Under the pieces are notes generated by a model, which made no database searches, was not told the origin of the DNA, and saw only the letters and a program-made list of their open reading frames with translations. From Rhodocyclaceae bacterium UBA2271 (GTDB lineage: Bacteria; Pseudomonadota; Gammaproteobacteria; Burkholderiales; Rhodocyclaceae): a stretch of DNA of 44,149 nucleotides. Location of the stretch: NCBI GenBank assembly GCA_002347405.1, contig DDXB01000020.1:1-44149 (forward strand), read 5' to 3'. Positions 32,734-40,644 of this stretch are shown piece by piece. Numbering within the stretch: the first letter of the stretch is position 1; each line of letters starts with the position of its first letter. The translations under genes were made by a program, and so were the position numbers.

Positions 32734-34152
32734 ATGGCTAAAACCTATCAAGCGGGCGTCAAGGAATACCGGCAAACTTACTGGGCGCCGGATTATGTCC
32801 CCCTCGACACGGACATCCTCGCCTGTTTCAAGATCACGCCGCAACCCGGGGTGGATCGCGAAGAAGCTGCGGCCGCTGTCGCCGCCGAATCCTCTACCGG
32901 CACATGGACTACGGTGTGGACAGACCTCCTGACCGACATGGATTACTACAAGGGGCGCGCCTACTCGATCGAGGATGTACCGGGCGACGACACCTGTTTC
33001 TATGCCTTCATCGCTTACCCCATCGACCTGTTTGAAGAAGGCTCGGTGGTTAACGTGTTCACTTCCCTGGTGGGTAACGTGTTCGGCTTCAAGGCCGTGC
33101 GTGCGTTGCGACTGGAAGATGTGCGTTTCCCGATTGCCTATGTCAAGACCTGTAACGGCCCCCCCCACGGGATTCAGGTCGAGCGCGACAAGATGAACAA
33201 GTACGGTCGCCCGATGCTCGGTTGCACCATCAAGCCCAAGCTGGGTCTGTCCGCCAAGAACTACGGCCGCGCAGTTTACGAATGCCTGCGGGGTGGCCTG
33301 GATTTCACCAAGGACGACGAAAACGTCAACTCACAGCCCTTCATGCGCTGGCGTGACCGCTTCCTGTTCGTGCAGGATGCCATCCTCAACGCCGAGGCAC
33401 AGACCGGCGAACGCAAGGGTCATTACCTGAACGTGACTGCGCCGTCGCCCGAAGAAATGTACGAACGTGCCGAGTTCGCCAAGGAACTTGGCACGCCGAT
33501 CATCATGCATGACTACCTGACCGGCGGTTTTTGCGCCAACACGGGTCTGGCCCGCTGGTGCCGCAAGAACGGCATGCTGCTGCACATCCACCGCGCCATG
33601 CACGCCGTGATCGACCGCAACCCGCATCACGGCATTCACTTCCGCGTGCTGACCAAGGCGCTGCGCCTGTCCGGTGGCGACCATCTGCACACCGGTACCG
33701 TGGTCGGCAAGCTGGAAGGCGACCGCGCGTCCACCCTGGGTTGGATCGACCTGTTGCGCGAGTCGTACATCCCCGAGGACCGCTCCCGCGGCATCTTCTT
33801 TGATCAGGACTGGGGTTCGATGCCTGGCGTGTTCGCCGTGGCTTCCGGTGGCATTCACGTCTGGCACATGCCTGCGCTGGTCTCCATTTTTGGCGATGAC
33901 TCGGTGCTGCAGTTCGGTGGCGGCACGCTCGGCCACCCCTGGGGCAATGCGGCTGGCGCGGCGGCGAACCGTGTTGCGCTGGAGGCCTGTATCGAGGCCC
34001 GCAACCGTGGCCGCCAGTTGGAAAAGGAAGGCAAGGAGATCCTGACCAACGCCGCACGTCACAGCCCGGAACTGAAGATCGCCATGGAAACCTGGAAAGA
34101 GATCAAGTTCGAATTCGACACGGTGGACAAACTGGACGTCCAGAACCGCTGA
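32734..34152 (+). CDS. cbbL: Form IA RubisCO large subunit
   Basis: This 472-residue ribulose-bisphosphate carboxylase large chain has the active-site TIKPKLGLSAKNYGRAVYEC, the carbamylated lysine at residue 193 in GGLDFTKDDENVNSQPFMRW and the loop-6 region GKLEGDR. It fixes CO2 onto ribulose-1,5-bisphosphate inside the carboxysome with CbbS. Sequence and synteny point to the carboxysomal IAc type. The start at 32734 has AAGGAG 10 bases upstream; an ATG three codons earlier lies within the spacer. It is first in a long operon driven from the cbbR-cbbL gap. Confidence 0.98.
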   Translation: MAKTYQAGVKEYRQTYWAPDYVPLDTDILACFKITPQPGVDREEAAAAVAAESSTGTWTTVWTDLLTDMDYYKGRAYSIEDVPGDDTCFYAFIAYPIDLFEEGSVVNVFTSLVGNVFGFKAVRALRLEDVRFPIAYVKTCNGPPHGIQVERDKMNKYGRPMLGCTIKPKLGLSAKNYGRAVYECLRGGLDFTKDDENVNSQPFMRWRDRFLFVQDAILNAEAQTGERKGHYLNVTAPSPEEMYERAEFAKELGTPIIMHDYLTGGFCANTGLARWCRKNGMLLHIHRAMHAVIDRNPHHGIHFRVLTKALRLSGGDHLHTGTVVGKLEGDRASTLGWIDLLRESYIPEDRSRGIFFDQDWGSMPGVFAVASGGIHVWHMPALVSIFGDDSVLQFGGGTLGHPWGNAAGAAANRVALEACIEARNRGRQLEKEGKEILTNAARHSPELKIAMETWKEIKFEFDTVDKLDVQNR

Positions 34153-34192
34153 TTCCGACCCATCCCAATATTGCCCATATAGGAGCCCAACC

Positions 34193-34525
34193 ATGGCTGA
34201 TGTCCAGGATTACAAGCAATCAATCAAGTACGAAACCTTTTCTTACCTGCCCCCGCTCAACGCCGAGCAGATTCGCCAGCAGATTCAATTCATCGTGGCG
34301 CAAGGCTGGAACCCGGCGGTGGAGCATGTCGAGCCGGCGCGCTCTTTCAATCACTACTGGTACATGTGGAAGCTGCCGATGTTCGGCGAACAGAATGTCG
34401 ATCGCATTCTCGCCGAACTGGAGAGTTGTCACCGCGAGCATCCCGGTCACCATGTGCGCTTGATCGGGTATGACAACTACGCCCAGAGTCAGGGCACCTG
34501 CTTTGTGGTTTTCCGCGGGGACTGA
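34193..34525 (+). CDS. cbbS: Form IA RubisCO small subunit
   Basis: This 110-residue RubisCO small chain has YLPPLNAEQIRQQIQFIVAQ, HYWYMWKLPMFGEQ and the C-terminal GYDNYAQSQGTCFVVFRGD. It forms the L8S8 holoenzyme with CbbL and is part of the surface that CsoS2 N-repeats grip in alpha-carboxysomes. It lies 40 bases after cbbL, with TAGGAG upstream of its ATG. Confidence 0.98.
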   Translation: MADVQDYKQSIKYETFSYLPPLNAEQIRQQIQFIVAQGWNPAVEHVEPARSFNHYWYMWKLPMFGEQNVDRILAELESCHREHPGHHVRLIGYDNYAQSQGTCFVVFRGD

Positions 34526-34541
34526 CCTGCGGGTGTTGGAT

Positions 34542-34564
34542 GCCGGGCCTCGGACTGGCCCGGC
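34542..34564 (+). terminator. Stem-loop between cbbS and csoS2
   Basis: GCCGGGCC-TCGGACT-GGCCCGGC is a perfect 8-bp GC-rich stem with a 7-base loop. It lies in the 72-base gap after cbbS. No T-run follows, so full termination is unlikely. A partial attenuator or 3'-end stabiliser would make cbbLS mRNA more abundant than the downstream shell mRNA, which the stoichiometry of carboxysomes requires. Confidence 0.6.
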
Positions 34565-34597
34565 GTAATCGTAGTGATGTGAGCAAGAGGAGGCAGC

Positions 34598-36907
34598 ATG
34601 CCCGAACAATTTGCAACCAGCGCAGCCAAATCCCGCGCAGCCGATCAGGCGCGACGGCAGGCAACTGCCAAGAGTCGCGCCAAGACGGCCGCAAGCGGCG
34701 CTCTCCGACCGGCCAACATGACGGCTACGGTTCAGACCCGCCCAAATCCTCCGGCGCTGCCGTTTGCCTTGCCGGAATCGGTGAAGCCGATAAAAGAGTC
34801 GGTTGCGGCGATGGATCTGGATGCCTTGTGCGAAATTGTCGAGCGTGATCCTGCTGCCCTGGGCGCAGAAGCCAACAGCGTTCGGCAACTCTGTCGTGAA
34901 CGACGCAGCGCCCTCTCAAGCCAGGGAAAAAAAGCCATATCGCCAAAAACCGGCACGGCAGTTACTGCTGTGTCATCGGCGATTGACGCCGTCGGACAGT
35001 CTTCGCTTTCCGGGCGCGAAATTGCCCGTCAGCGCCGTGCCGAGCTTTGCCTGAAGGGCCGCGATGGCGCACCAGCCTTGCCCAGCGGTCGGGTTCGTCC
35101 CCGCTTGGACGCTCCGGCCAAGGTTGAGGTGGGTACGACGCTTTCTGGCCAGGCTGTCACCGGAACACAGGTGGAACGTACGACACGAGTTACCGGCAAC
35201 GAGTCGGGTACCTGTCGTGTCATTACCGGTACCGAATATATAGGTGCCGAGCAGTTTGACAGTTTTTGCGAGGCGCGTCCGGCACCTGCCGCAGCCAAAG
35301 TCGGCATGAGCGCGACCAGTCGTGGACATTGGGTGACGGGTACCGAAATCGGCCGTTCCGCGCGTGTGTCGGGAGACGAGGCGGGCAGTTGCAAAACCGT
35401 TTCGGGCACGGAATACCTGGGTGCCGAGCGTTTTGGCGAGTTCTGCGAGAGCAAGGGTTTGCTGGTCCGTCCGGACAAGGTCGGCGTTGGTGTCACCCAG
35501 CGTCGTCACCTTGCCGTATCAGGTAGCGATGAAGCGCGTGTCGGCCTTGCCACTGGTGCCGAAGCAGGGGCAGCACGCAAGATCACCGGTTCGCAATATG
35601 CCGACGCCGGCGTGGCACGGCTGACCATCAATGGTCCGAGCAAGGTCGCCCTGACGCATACCGTGGCGGGTCGTCCTGTTTCCGGTACGGAAGTGGGACG
35701 CTCAGTCCAGGTGACGGGGGATGAGGCAGGTTCGTGTCGTCCCGTCTCCGGTACCGAGTATCTGTCCAACGAGCAATTCACTTCGATCTGCAAGACCCGG
35801 CCTGAACCGGGTCCGGCCAAGGTGGGTGAAGACATTAGCCGGGCAGGCCAACGTGTCACCGGCAACATGCTGGAGCGCACGGAAAAGGTGACCGGCAACG
35901 AGTCTGGCGCTAACCGCACACTGACCGGTTCGCAATATGGTGAAGTTCCCCGGAGTGGCGGTGCGCCCGAAACGATGACGGCAACACGCACCTTTGCCGG
36001 CGGACTTTTCACCGGGAGTGTTGCTGCTCGCAACCCAAAATTGACCGGTGACGAGCAAAACGGGTGCCAACCCGTCACCGGCTTGAATTACGTTCGGGAG
36101 CAGGGTAGTGAACCAGGCTCCGGTACTCCGGCACCCACCGTCGCCAAGGTTGGCTTGAGCGAAAGCAACCGCGGTTTGACGGTATCCGGCACGTTACTGG
36201 GTCGTTCCGGCAAGGTGACCGGTAACGAACCCGGCAGCCGGATGGCGATCAGCGGCACCCCCTATGCCGGGCGCGAACAGATAGCTTCTGCCTGTGGTTG
36301 CGGTGGGGTGCAGGTGCCTGCTGCTCAGGCAGTACGCGTTGCGCAGGCCCCGCAGCGTGCTTCGCAGCGCTTTATGGCACCGGCTGGCAGATCCCTTCCG
36401 CAAACAGAAGCCGTGGCTGTTGCCGAGCAGCGGCCGGTCGATTTCAGCATTATTTCGCCAGCACGTGATGCGCGTGGCCGCATCACCGGCAATGAATGCG
36501 GTGCCGCCGGTCGCATCACCGGTCCGGTGAACATGGCCGCAGGCCTGGTTTCGGGTACGCCCGAGTTCCGCTATCGCGAAGAAACTGCGCAGTTGGCAGT
36601 ACCGCAGACAGCGGATGCCGCATTGGCATCCCGTATCACCGGTGAGGGTGGCGAGGCGGGCATGCGCATCACCGGCGACAACTGGGCGCGCAGCGGCCGG
36701 GTCACCGGCACCGAGGGTCACTGGGCGCAAAAGCGCAACCCGACGCAGCGCGGCGAACAGTGTGGCGAGCAGCGCCGCGTGATGGTCGGTGCCATGGCAA
36801 ACAAGGAACGCGAACGTCCGGCATTGCCGCTGGCCAATGTTACCGGCAGCAGCGGCAATGCCGGCAAGGGTGCTCAAGTTACCGTGTCCGGTGGGGCGCG
36901 GGGCTGA
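34598..36907 (+). CDS. csoS2: CsoS2, carboxysome scaffold protein
   Basis: This 769-residue, largely disordered, repetitive scaffold links RubisCO to the shell. The basic N-terminal region (residues 1-160) holds about two clear RubisCO-binding N-repeats (CRERRSALSSQGKKA and RQRRAELCLKGRDG) and a possible degenerate one. The middle region (about 165-580) has seven roughly 50-residue M-repeats built on V-T-G-x-x-x-x-R-x-x-x-V-T-G-(N/D)-E and T-G-(T/S)-x-Y, several with paired cysteines. The C-terminal region (about 580-769) ends in VTGSSGNAGKGAQVTVSGG, which contacts the shell. GAGGAGG lies upstream of the start. A likely -1 frameshift site is at 36034-36081, in the sixth M-repeat; shorter CsoS2A forms made this way are known in the family. 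Confidence 0.96.
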   Translation: MPEQFATSAAKSRAADQARRQATAKSRAKTAASGALRPANMTATVQTRPNPPALPFALPESVKPIKESVAAMDLDALCEIVERDPAALGAEANSVRQLCRERRSALSSQGKKAISPKTGTAVTAVSSAIDAVGQSSLSGREIARQRRAELCLKGRDGAPALPSGRVRPRLDAPAKVEVGTTLSGQAVTGTQVERTTRVTGNESGTCRVITGTEYIGAEQFDSFCEARPAPAAAKVGMSATSRGHWVTGTEIGRSARVSGDEAGSCKTVSGTEYLGAERFGEFCESKGLLVRPDKVGVGVTQRRHLAVSGSDEARVGLATGAEAGAARKITGSQYADAGVARLTINGPSKVALTHTVAGRPVSGTEVGRSVQVTGDEAGSCRPVSGTEYLSNEQFTSICKTRPEPGPAKVGEDISRAGQRVTGNMLERTEKVTGNESGANRTLTGSQYGEVPRSGGAPETMTATRTFAGGLFTGSVAARNPKLTGDEQNGCQPVTGLNYVREQGSEPGSGTPAPTVAKVGLSESNRGLTVSGTLLGRSGKVTGNEPGSRMAISGTPYAGREQIASACGCGGVQVPAAQAVRVAQAPQRASQRFMAPAGRSLPQTEAVAVAEQRPVDFSIISPARDARGRITGNECGAAGRITGPVNMAAGLVSGTPEFRYREETAQLAVPQTADAALASRITGEGGEAGMRITGDNWARSGRVTGTEGHWAQKRNPTQRGEQCGEQRRVMVGAMANKERERPALPLANVTGSSGNAGKGAQVTVSGGARG
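36034..36081 (+). promoter_or_regulatory. csoS2: Candidate programmed -1 frameshift element in csoS2
   Basis: The heptamer C-CCA-AAA (36034-36040) is in the correct phase for tandem slippage (zero frame AAC CCA AAA TTG). After a -1 shift translation reads only I-D-R before TGA at 36049-36051, giving a product of about 484 residues. Four bases after the heptamer starts a perfect 9-bp stem, CCGGTGACG (36045-36053) with CGTCACCGG (36073-36081). Programmed frameshifting producing CsoS2A and CsoS2B is established for the family. That this is the site here is inference. Confidence 0.65.
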
Positions 36908-36928
36908 GGATCCAGGAAAGTCACGGCC

Positions 36929-38527
36929 ATGAATACCCGCAATGCCTACGCCCTGCGAGTCCGTGCCGCCGCCCTGGGTGGGTCGCGTGCCGGAACGGGC
37001 AGTGGTGTGCCCTTTGGACTGGGTACGCCGGCTGCAGCCTTGCAGGCTCGGCCGGCGGTTAGCGGGTTTGTCACGGCCGTGCGCCATGCTGGAAACTCTT
37101 GCCTGGCAGGGGATGCGCGTGCGCATCCCCTGGCAGATCGGGCCAGCAATGCCCGCTTGGCACGCTGCGAAGAATCGGTAAAAGGTCGTTTCGAAGCCAT
37201 CGTGCCGACATTGAAGGCCATTTCAGGGTTGCAGCACGGCCGGGACTTCACGGCGTGCGCCCAGCAACTGGCTGAAGAGCGCCTTGGCCATCGCTTGCCG
37301 GACAGCATTCTGGATGACGCCTGGGTGGCCGGACTCGACCTCAAGGCTCTCTATGCCCACTGCGTTTTTGCCGCAGTCATGGCCGCGTCGGCACAATTTT
37401 CGCAAGACCTGAAAAACCAGATCGAGCTGGTTCAGGACATTAACAACTTTTTCCTGGACTGCGGTTTCCATGCGGTAGACATCAGTCCTTGCGCGGACGG
37501 TCGTTTGAAGGGCTTGATGCGCTATATCCTGCGCCTGCCGCTGAGTTCCTTCACGCGGCGCAAGGCTTATGCGGGTGCGCTGTTCGACGTCGAGACCGAT
37601 GTGCGCCACTGGGGTGAGACCGAATTGCGGCGTTTCCGTGAGGGGGTGCCGACCACGGCGGATGCCAGCACACGCTACCTCAAGGTCGCGATATACCACT
37701 ACAGCACTTCGGCGCCCCGCCAGGAAGGCTGTGCCGCGCATGGCAGCGACGATAACCAGGCCATTGAAGCCGCGCTGGAACGCCTTTATCAGTTCCGCAA
37801 TGCCATCGAGAATGCTTTTTGTTGCGGTGCCAGCACTGATCTCCTGCTGATCGGCGTGGATACCGACACCGATGCCATAAAGCTGCATGTTCCGGATGCC
37901 AATGGCAACCTGTCGGCCCATCGCTTCATCGACAATGCCAGCCTGTTTACGGAGACCCTCCACCTGAACGCCGACCAGGCACGCCTGGCCGTGCATGAGG
38001 CACTGAGCAAAGCCAGCCAGACGGGGGGGTGGGGCCAGGGACAGGGCGAACCCCACGACGGCATGCGCCGCCTGATTGTGAACCTGCTGATCAACAACCT
38101 GTCGCAGATCGAGTATGTCCGCGATCTGCACGGTGGGCGCTACGCCGATATCGGCCATGCCGAGCGCTATATCAACGTCGGCGACGACTTGAAGGAGATG
38201 CAGATGCGCAATGTGGCCTATTACGCGCATTTGCATACGCTGGAAGAGGGCGTGGCGGACATGGATGTGGGCATCAAGATCTTCAGTGGCCTCAATGTCA
38301 AGCATGGCCTGCCGGTGCCGGTGGCGATTCACTATCGCTATGACGCCCGTGTGCCGGGTGCGCGCGAACGCGCAACAGCGAAGGCGGGCAGGGTGTGCGA
38401 TGCACTGCATGCGCGTTACGCCGACTTGCACGCTCAAGGCTTGCTGGTCTGCCATCTGTCGATACAGGACTTGCCGACCGGGAGTCCGATCGAGGCGATC
38501 GAGACGATGAATGGGGTGAAAAAATGA
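36929..38527 (+). CDS. csoSCA: CsoSCA, carboxysomal carbonic anhydrase
   Basis: This 532-residue beta-type carbonic anhydrase of the divergent CsoSCA (CsoS3) family converts bicarbonate to CO2 inside the shell. The zinc site is recognisable: Cys188, His257 and Cys268, with the Asp190-Arg192 dyad in C-A-D-G-R. The 11-residue spacing of His and the second Cys matches the Halothiobacillus enzyme. The N-terminal 60 residues are basic and disordered, the part that attaches to RubisCO. AGGAAAG lies before the start. Its stop overlaps csoS4A by four bases (ATGA). Confidence 0.96.
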   Translation: MNTRNAYALRVRAAALGGSRAGTGSGVPFGLGTPAAALQARPAVSGFVTAVRHAGNSCLAGDARAHPLADRASNARLARCEESVKGRFEAIVPTLKAISGLQHGRDFTACAQQLAEERLGHRLPDSILDDAWVAGLDLKALYAHCVFAAVMAASAQFSQDLKNQIELVQDINNFFLDCGFHAVDISPCADGRLKGLMRYILRLPLSSFTRRKAYAGALFDVETDVRHWGETELRRFREGVPTTADASTRYLKVAIYHYSTSAPRQEGCAAHGSDDNQAIEAALERLYQFRNAIENAFCCGASTDLLLIGVDTDTDAIKLHVPDANGNLSAHRFIDNASLFTETLHLNADQARLAVHEALSKASQTGGWGQGQGEPHDGMRRLIVNLLINNLSQIEYVRDLHGGRYADIGHAERYINVGDDLKEMQMRNVAYYAHLHTLEEGVADMDVGIKIFSGLNVKHGLPVPVAIHYRYDARVPGARERATAKAGRVCDALHARYADLHAQGLLVCHLSIQDLPTGSPIEAIETMNGVKK

Positions 38528-38784
38528 AAATCATGCAGGTGGAAAAGACCCTGGTGTCGACCAACCGCATCGCCGAACTCGGTCACCGGCCCCTGCTCGT
38601 GGTACGCGAGAAGGTGGGTGGCGGACGTCAGGTGGCAGTGGACACCATCGGTTGCATTCCCGGCGACTGGGTCATTTGCGTCGGTTCGTCGGCGGCAAGG
38701 GAGGCGGCCGGGAGCAAGGAGTATCCCTCGGACCTGACCATTGTCGGGATCATTGATCACTGGACCAACGAGGATGGTGGCTGA
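38524..38784 (+). CDS. csoS4A: CsoS4A, carboxysome shell vertex pentamer
   Basis: This 86-residue EutN/CcmL-fold protein (BMC-P) begins MKIMQVEKTLVSTNRI and has the conserved core DTIGCIPGDWVICVGSSAAR and the C-terminal DLTIVGIIDHW. Pentamers close the twelve vertices of the shell. It starts in the ATGA overlap with csoSCA and is followed after one base by csoS4B. Confidence 0.96.
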   Translation: MKIMQVEKTLVSTNRIAELGHRPLLVVREKVGGGRQVAVDTIGCIPGDWVICVGSSAAREAAGSKEYPSDLTIVGIIDHWTNEDGG

Positions 38785-38785
38785 G

Positions 38786-39037
38786 ATGGAAATCATGCAG
38801 GTGCGCTCCGATCTGGTGGCAACCCGGCGACTGCCGGGACTCAGCAGCATGTCCTTGCGCGTCCTCGCGGATGTCAGGGGTGCGCTGAGCGTGGCTTGCG
38901 ATCCAGTGGGCGTGCCGGCAGGGAAATGGGTGTTCACCGTGAGCGGCTCTGCCGCCCGGTTCGCAACTGGCGATGCCAGGGTTCTTACCGACCTGACTAT
39001 CGCCGGGATCATCGACCACTGGGATCCGGCTGCGTAA
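38786..39037 (+). CDS. csoS4B: CsoS4B, carboxysome shell vertex pentamer
   Basis: This 83-residue second BMC-P paralogue reads MEIMQVRSDLVATRRLPGL, DPVGVPAGKWVFTVSGSAAR and DLTIAGIIDHWDP. The start at 38786 aligns with csoS4A; earlier in-frame starts would lie inside csoS4A. AS-type divergence from csoS4A (no cysteine in the GCIPGDW loop) is typical of the A/B pair. Confidence 0.95.
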   Translation: MEIMQVRSDLVATRRLPGLSSMSLRVLADVRGALSVACDPVGVPAGKWVFTVSGSAARFATGDARVLTDLTIAGIIDHWDPAA

Positions 39038-39055
39038 CGGACCCTGGGGACAAAA

Positions 39056-39098
39056 GGTTTTTTTGACTGTTTTATTGATTTTTCTAAAGGAGAACGAG
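39056..39098 (+). promoter_or_regulatory. AT-rich leader of the csoS1 genes
   Basis: A short stretch of T- and A-rich DNA (GGTTTTTTTGACTGTTTTAT and onwards) contrasts with the GC-rich surroundings and ends in AAAGGAG 6 bases before the csoS1 ATG. It looks like an unstructured ribosome-loading region suited to the most abundant shell protein. A promoter is possible, but no convincing -10 box is present. Confidence 0.4.
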
Positions 39099-39395
39099 AT
39101 GGCTGATGTAACTGGAATTGCCTTAGGCATGATTGAAACCCGTGGTTTGGTGCCCGCGATCGAGGCGGCCGATGCGATGACCAAGGCGGCGGAAGTGCGA
39201 CTGATCGGTCGCCAGTTCGTCGGCGGCGGTTATGTGACGGTGCTGGTGCGCGGCGAGACGGGTGCGGTAAACGCAGCGGTGCGTGCTGGTGCGGATGCCT
39301 GCGAGCGGGTTGGCGACGGCCTGGTGGCGGCGCACATCATTGCCCGCGTGCATTCGGAAGTGGAAGGCATTCTGCCCAAGGTCCTGGCTGTTTAA
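39099..39395 (+). CDS. csoS1C: CsoS1 shell hexamer, copy 1
   Basis: This 98-residue BMC-H protein has GIALGMIETRGLVPAIEAAD, VRLIGRQFVGGGYVTVLVRG and RVGDGLVAAHIIARVHSEVE. Hexamers tile the facets, with the pore formed around the F-V-G-G-G-Y segment. It has a strong AAAGGAG ribosome site. The letter C follows the gene order of Halothiobacillus and is only positional. Its DNA is almost the same as the next gene. Confidence 0.96.
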   Translation: MADVTGIALGMIETRGLVPAIEAADAMTKAAEVRLIGRQFVGGGYVTVLVRGETGAVNAAVRAGADACERVGDGLVAAHIIARVHSEVEGILPKVLAV

Positions 39396-39439
39396 GGGTC
39401 TGCGGCTTTAGTAGTGTTAATTAATGCAAGGAGAACGAG

Positions 39440-39736
39440 ATGGCTGATGTAACTGGAGTTGCCTTAGGCATGATTGAAACCCGTGGTTTGGTACCCGCGA
39501 TCGAGGCGGCCGATGCGATGACCAAGGCGGCGGAAGTGCGACTGATCGGTCGCCAGTTCGTCGGCGGCGGTTATGTGACGGTGCTGGTGCGCGGCGAGAC
39601 GGGTGCGGTAAACGCAGCGGTGCGTGCTGGTGCGGATGCCTGCGAGCGGGTTGGCGACGGCCTGGTGGCGGCGCACATCATTGCCCGCGTGCATTCGGAA
39701 GTGGAAGGCATTCTGCCCAAGGCCCTGGCTGTTTGA
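39440..39736 (+). CDS. csoS1A: CsoS1 shell hexamer, copy 2
   Basis: This 98-residue BMC-H protein differs from copy 1 by eye at only four bases in 297, giving two amino-acid changes (I7V and V95A), one silent change and a different stop codon (TGA instead of TAA). Even the ribosome site GGAGAACGAG is shared. The near identity points to recent duplication or ongoing gene conversion. The A designation is positional. Confidence 0.96.
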   Translation: MADVTGVALGMIETRGLVPAIEAADAMTKAAEVRLIGRQFVGGGYVTVLVRGETGAVNAAVRAGADACERVGDGLVAAHIIARVHSEVEGILPKALAV

Positions 39737-39833
39737 GGGTCTGGACGGATGTGCGGTAGGCTGAGCGACGCATTTAGGTGCACAACCCGCAGACGTTGGT
39801 CGCCAGTGGATGGCATTGCAAGGAGAAGAGAAA

Positions 39834-40172
39834 ATGGCAGCATTACACGGTATCGCATTGGGCATGATTGAAACCCGCGGTCTGGTCCCCGCCATCGAGG
39901 CGGCGGACGCCATGACCAAGGCGGCGGAGGTGCGGTTGATCGGCCGGGAATTCGTTGGTGGGGGCTATGTGACGGTTATGGTGCGCGGCGAGACGGGTGC
40001 GGTAAACGCAGCGGTGCGTGCCGGTGCGGATGCCTGCGAGCGGGTTGGCGACGGCCTGGTGGCGGCGCATATCATTGCCCGTGTGCATTCGGAGGTGGAA
40101 AATGTCCTGCCGTCCACTCCTGAATCTGCTGGTGGTGGTCGCGATGCCGATGTGATTGCGGAGCGCAGCTAA
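39834..40172 (+). CDS. csoS1B: CsoS1 shell hexamer with C-terminal extension, copy 3
   Basis: This 112-residue BMC-H paralogue reads GIALGMIETRGLVPAIEAAD and has E for Q in LIGREFVGGGYVTV. A 14-residue hydrophilic C-terminal extension ends DADVIAERS, the mark of CsoS1B. Its 3' half (about 39980-40100) is nearly identical in DNA to copies 1 and 2, while the 5' half has many silent differences. AAGGAGAAG precedes the ATG. A 97-base gap before it holds nothing recognised. Confidence 0.95.
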   Translation: MAALHGIALGMIETRGLVPAIEAADAMTKAAEVRLIGREFVGGGYVTVMVRGETGAVNAAVRAGADACERVGDGLVAAHIIARVHSEVENVLPSTPESAGGGRDADVIAERS

Positions 40173-40188
40173 GCGTTCAGCTGATGAC

Positions 40189-40644
40189 ATGGTGATGGCG
40201 ATGAATCCGCGTTTGGCAGGCTTTCTGACGCAGGCACTCAGTCATGAGATGTCTGTGGTGCAGCAATATCTCACCCAGTCGCATTTGTGCGACTTGTGGG
40301 GCATGGCTGATCACGCGGCGTATTTTCGTCGCGAGTCTGCGGAAGAGCTGGAGCATGCGGGCCAACTCATTCGGCACATGCTCAGTCTTGGACTGACGCC
40401 GAACGCCACGCAGCTAGCGCCGGCACGGCCGGGCCGCGATCTGCGCGAGATGCTGTTGCTTGACCGGCAACTTGAGGTCGACGCCGTGCGCCTGTACGAC
40501 GAGGCGTTGCGACAGGCCCTGCGTTTTCGGGATGATGCATCAGGCCAGTTGTTCGCCGCGTTGCTGAGCGACGAGCAGGGCCATCTGAACGAAATCGACC
40601 GCATGCTGGCGGAATTCCAGCGCAAGGAGCAGGACTATGGCTGA
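40189..40644 (+). CDS. Bacterioferritin-like protein of the carboxysome locus
   Basis: This roughly 151-residue ferritin-like four-helix protein retains the di-iron ligand pattern: E in ALSHEMSVVQQY, E-x-x-H in AEELEHAGQ, E in RQLEVDAVRLY and E-x-x-H in DEQGHLNEIDRM. Such genes are a regular part of alpha-carboxysome operons, but their role there is unsettled (iron storage or redox protection). Starts at 40189, 40195 or 40201 are all possible, with no strong ribosome site. It overlaps the next gene by 8 bases. Confidence 0.85.
   Translation: MVMAMNPRLAGFLTQALSHEMSVVQQYLTQSHLCDLWGMADHAAYFRRESAEELEHAGQLIRHMLSLGLTPNATQLAPARPGRDLREMLLLDRQLEVDAVRLYDEALRQALRFRDDASGQLFAALLSDEQGHLNEIDRMLAEFQRKEQDYG

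Noticed and set aside
34927..34933. A7 run in csoS2 (phase A-AAA-AAA) as the programmed frameshift site
   Set aside because: It is in a slippery phase, but a -1 shift there would give a protein of only about 130 residues lacking all M-repeats. The site at 36034 fits the known CsoS2A form better.
35100..36300. Regular repeats resembling a CRISPR array
   Set aside because: The roughly 150-base periodicity is the coding M-repeat structure of csoS2. There are no identical short repeats with unique spacers. No CRISPR, tRNA or rRNA genes were found in the window.
39063..39068. TTGACT as the -35 box of a csoS1 promoter
   Set aside because: No -10-like hexamer occurs at 16-18 bases. The region ahead of the ATG is the ribosome site, so start of transcription there would leave no leader.
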